From: DATJGF01 sp035495315
Lineage (GTDB): Bacteria > Verrucomicrobiota > Verrucomicrobiia > Limisphaerales > UBA8199
Direction: 5' to 3'
NCBI GenBank assembly: GCA_035495315.1
Contig: DATJGF010000170.1
Span: 1 to 64,000 of the forward strand
Length of the DNA stretch: 64,000 nucleotides
A program made the translations under genes and the position numbers. The notes beneath the pieces are model-generated. The model did not search any database and was not told the origin of the DNA. It saw only the letters and a list, made by a program, of their open reading frames with translations. Shown here piece after piece: positions 62,094-64,000 of this stretch; within the stretch, counting starts at the first letter, position 1, and every line of letters starts with the position of its first letter.

Positions 62094-63398
62094 TCAATTT
62101 GTCGCGTGCCAATTGACTGGGAGATTGCGAAGGCTCGCAGTGAGAATTGCGTGAATGCTCTCGCGTTCTGCTGGTTCCAAATAATCGTAGCGTGGCTCGG
62201 GCGCCGGGTCGGTGAGCACGTGCCATAAACGCTGAAGCACCCGCCGGCGCAAAATCGGCTGGAGGCGTTCAAAGCCGGTGGATTGGATCAAGTAGCTGCA
62301 CCGCTTTTTGAGTAACCGATGGTGCAGGTCGAGCTGCTTTAAGGAACGAGCACTTGACGAAGTTTTGCCCGCGGATTCGAACACGGGGGCAAAACCGCCC
62401 ACTCCTTGAATCCCTCCTTCTGGCAACGGTGCTTCGTCCTTGCACAGCAGGGCATCCAGAACCTCCTGCGAGGCATTTGCAAACACGTGCCGCACGCTCT
62501 CGTAGGCCGGCTCCTCGGTCACTGTTTCCTTAAGCTCTCTTTGCAATCCTTTTTGGTAAGTAATCATGCGCAAACATTCCTGATTGGCTTTGGTCAGAAT
62601 GTTCTGCACCGATACCTGGTGCTCAAAAATCAACAAGGCCGTAATGTCGCTCGAAGGAACAAGATAAGGGCTGGTATCAACGAGTTTATCAAGGCTCTTT
62701 AAATTCGCTTTCGCCGACAGCGCTTCTGGAGCAGGGTCGCGCTCAGCCGACAACATGAGATTACCTCGGTGTCTTGGACCGGCTCGTAGTGCGGTAACGT
62801 ACCAGCCGCCCCACCGCTTTTCGATCGGCGTCGTAGCATCAATGAGTTCAGAGCCGAGCGACAGCAGCGGCTGGCCAGACGTATCGGTAAACACCGAGCG
62901 AGCGAGTAGGCCGGGTATCTCGCGCACGAACGTGCCACCGTGGCAGCGCAAACAGTCGGTATCCCTTTGGAACGCGCTCCCTAACTTGTCGGAGTGCGGA
63001 TCAAAACTGTAAAACACCGGCCCCAGCACCGGGTCAATGGCGGCAATCTCGACTAAACCGCCCGGGCACCAGCCCAGGTAAATTTCGTCGGAGAAATACA
63101 CGGCTCTCGGGCGAGCCGGGCTGATCCTATCCTTTTGAAAGCTCGTCTTCGAGAACACCAGCATCTGGCTGGCTTCCGGAATCCCGAGCGCCCTTAACAA
63201 CATCCGCACCACTTGTCGCTCGTCGCCTTCCAATCGCAGGTCACCTGAAGCTAACCTCGCCTTGAGGGCGCTGATGGCATCCTGCGGCGTCGCCTTGGAA
63301 TATGAAATCGGCGCCCGCTCGAATGGATCCTCGTCAGCCGTTGCTCGGGGACCGAGCAGACTCAGAAGAATCACTGCCAGCCAGGTTGTCTTGGTCAT
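62094..63398 (-). CDS. Secreted monohaem c-type cytochrome of a PVC hypothetical family
   Basis: A 434-residue periplasmic protein. Signal peptide (MTKTTWLAVILLSLLGPRATA), then DCLRCHGG with a single CxxCH haem-attachment motif near residue 152. After it comes GWYVTALRAGPRHRGNLM, in which a His or Met could be the sixth ligand. The rest is helical with an RRRVLQRLWHVL-type C-terminus. I do not recognise the exact family; related PVC proteins are usually annotated as hypothetical or cytochrome. Its ATG overlaps the stop of the NsrR-like gene by four bases, so the regulator and cytochrome are one translational unit, transcribed minus-ward from the NsrR operator at 63872-63900. Confidence 0.78.
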   Translation of the reverse strand: MTKTTWLAVILLSLLGPRATADEDPFERAPISYSKATPQDAISALKARLASGDLRLEGDERQVVRMLLRALGIPEASQMLVFSKTSFQKDRISPARPRAVYFSDEIYLGWCPGGLVEIAAIDPVLGPVFYSFDPHSDKLGSAFQRDTDCLRCHGGTFVREIPGLLARSVFTDTSGQPLLSLGSELIDATTPIEKRWGGWYVTALRAGPRHRGNLMLSAERDPAPEALSAKANLKSLDKLVDTSPYLVPSSDITALLIFEHQVSVQNILTKANQECLRMITYQKGLQRELKETVTEEPAYESVRHVFANASQEVLDALLCKDEAPLPEGGIQGVGGFAPVFESAGKTSSSARSLKQLDLHHRLLKKRCSYLIQSTGFERLQPILRRRVLQRLWHVLTDPAPEPRYDYLEPAERESIHAILTASLRNLPVNWHATN

Positions 63399-63829
63399 AC
63401 ATCCTGCAGCAGACGCTCCAATGTTGTTCGATTGCTGACCAGGTCGGCCAGCGTTCGCTCATCTAAAGAGCTGTAAAACGCGTCCAGCGCCTGGGCCAAA
63501 GCTCCTTTCAGGCGGCAAGCTGGTGTCAGCCGGCAACGATTCGTTTTCGCCGCGAAACATTCAACCAGGGGACTGTCATTCTCAGTGAGGCGAACCAAAT
63601 GACCCAAGCGCACGTTTCCAGGATCGCAGCCCAGCCACACACCGCCTCGTCGCCCGCGCCGTGCTTTCAGATGGCCGGTCTGCACCAGACGGTTGACTAC
63701 TTTCGCGACATGGTTCTTCGAGAGGCCGTACCTGCTGGCTACCTCATCCACCGAAAATGGCCTCGGGCCCTGAACTGCCGCAAACATCAACACACGCAAG
63801 GCATAATCGGAAAACCGGGTAAGCATCAT
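63395..63829 (-). CDS. nsrR: NsrR-like Rrf2 regulator
   Basis: A 144-residue winged-helix regulator. The family start MLTRFSDYALRVLMFAA and the recognition region YGLSKNHVAKVVNRL are followed by the wing RRGRRGGVWLG. The C-terminal cysteines ECFAAKTNRCRLTPACR (C-x7-C-x5-C) match the ligand set of the NO-sensing [Fe-S] cluster of NsrR. NO damages that cluster and releases repression. Supporting context is a matching operator 43 bases upstream of the ATG and the overlapping cytochrome gene downstream. Starts at 63829 or 63826 are equally possible; a longer frame to 63862 lacks family homology. Confidence 0.88.
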   Translation of the reverse strand: MMLTRFSDYALRVLMFAAVQGPRPFSVDEVASRYGLSKNHVAKVVNRLVQTGHLKARRGRRGGVWLGCDPGNVRLGHLVRLTENDSPLVECFAAKTNRCRLTPACRLKGALAQALDAFYSSLDERTLADLVSNRTTLERLLQDV

Positions 63830-63871
63830 ACGCTGGAAAAAAGACGAGGACGCCGGAAACAAACCATGGCC

Positions 63872-63900
63872 GATAAGATGTAGATAAAATACATCTTATC
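63872..63900 (-). promoter_or_regulatory. NsrR operator palindrome
   Basis: GATAAGATGTA-N7-TACATCTTATC with perfect 11-base arms. The inner 23 bases, AAGATGTA-N7-TACATCTT, have the same length and outer bases as the published NsrR consensus AAGATGCA-N7-TGCATCTT. It lies between the nsrR-like gene and a putative divergent gene, so it could control both. Confidence 0.88.
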
Positions 63901-63918
63901 AAGACAATTGTTCAACAA

Positions 63919-64000
63919 ATGGGGGATGTGCCAGTGCGTGACAACGCGCTGGCGAATTTAGGGGGCTTTTCGCTGTTGCGCTCGCTGGTGATCTGCGTGA
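63919..64000 (+). CDS. Possible start of a divergent gene, cut by the right edge
   Basis: From an ATG at 63919 the frame is open to the window end (27 codons, MGDVPVRDNALANLGGFSLL and onward). It begins 19 bases after the NsrR operator, on the other strand, which is where an NO-response gene would be expected. There is no ribosome site and the length is too short to judge coding potential. The identity cannot be given. Confidence 0.3.
   Translation, partial: MGDVPVRDNALANLGGFSLLRSLVICV

Noticed and set aside
61982..62272. N-terminal extension of the GH43/32-like gene
   Set aside because: It overlaps the 3' part of the cytochrome gene and precedes the signal peptide; composition is not coding-like.
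1..64000. tRNA, rRNA, insertion sequences, prophage
   Set aside because: No cloverleaf with a GTTCGAATC-type T-arm, no rRNA core motifs, no transposase or integrase motifs were seen on either strand.

Overview
The window is a 64 kb stretch of a bacterial chromosome, most probably from the phylum Verrucomicrobiota, close to the soil and freshwater Pedosphaera/Limisphaera group. This is inferred from the protein families, not from a marker gene. The families are a PEP-CTERM protein, a Gloeo_Verruco tandem-repeat protein, a giant PVC-type haem-binding protein, a prepilin-like protein with the H-X9-DG signature, twin-arginine-exported oxidoreductases and TIM-barrel proteins, a DUF2961 protein and a GH78 rhamnosidase. 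The cell is Gram-negative (BamA, Skp, TonB, porins). I found no rRNA, tRNA, CRISPR array, transposase or phage gene. Many starts are TTG or GTG, and Shine-Dalgarno sites are sparse.

Layout. 1-5.6 kb: small secreted or anchored proteins, a PEP-CTERM protein, a phytanoyl-CoA-dioxygenase-like enzyme, a GloVer repeat protein and a hypothetical gene with a damaged start. 5.6-16 kb: two response regulators, a sulfotransferase-like protein, a sialate O-acetylesterase, and a two-gene minus-strand unit made of a 1602-residue deacetylase/FG-GAP/PVC-dehydrogenase/HEAT/cytochrome c fusion and an overlapping acetyl-esterase. 16.8-22.5 kb: envelope assembly, with bamA, an SBBP-repeat protein and skp. 22.7-28 kb: an aldo/keto reductase, two membrane-anchored coiled-coil proteins, a small lipoprotein and a tonB-exbB-exbD operon. 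28.1-31.6 kb: a TonB-dependent receptor, a clear terminator and a small secreted protein that looks like a lone receptor plug fragment. 31.8-39 kb: a histone-deacetylase-like enzyme and a complete sulfate-uptake operon (outer-membrane porin, binding protein, CysT, CysW, CysA) divergent from an Rrf2 regulator. 39-45.8 kb: a CocE/NonD hydrolase, a Gfo/Idh oxidoreductase plus DUF6807 pair, an acidic unknown, a decayed CocE fragment and a haem-dependent N-demethylase-like protein. 46-62 kb: a CxxC-bearing membrane/outer-membrane pair, an M28 peptidase fusion and a run of secreted carbohydrate-related proteins. 62-64 kb: an NsrR-type Rrf2 regulator overlapping a monohaem cytochrome gene, preceded by a textbook NsrR operator.

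How the genes fit together. The dominant theme is handling of complex, esterified and sulfated polysaccharides by a periplasm-rich oligotroph: esterases, a rhamnosidase, a GH43/32-like enzyme, DUF2961, exported oxidoreductases, TonB-driven uptake and sulfate scavenging. The second theme is Rrf2-controlled operons. One sits beside sulfate uptake, with a palindrome over the predicted -35 box. The other is an NO-type circuit with an operator of 11-bp perfect arms. Several intergenic palindromes (24.1, 32.7, 35.7, 45.9, 54.9 and 55.2 kb) look like REP-type dispersed elements, and one lies inside the 5' end of a coding region. No single locus can be claimed as a wholly new system. The best candidates for new biology are the NsrR-cytochrome unit, the giant fusion with its overlapping esterase, and the lone receptor-plug fragment.
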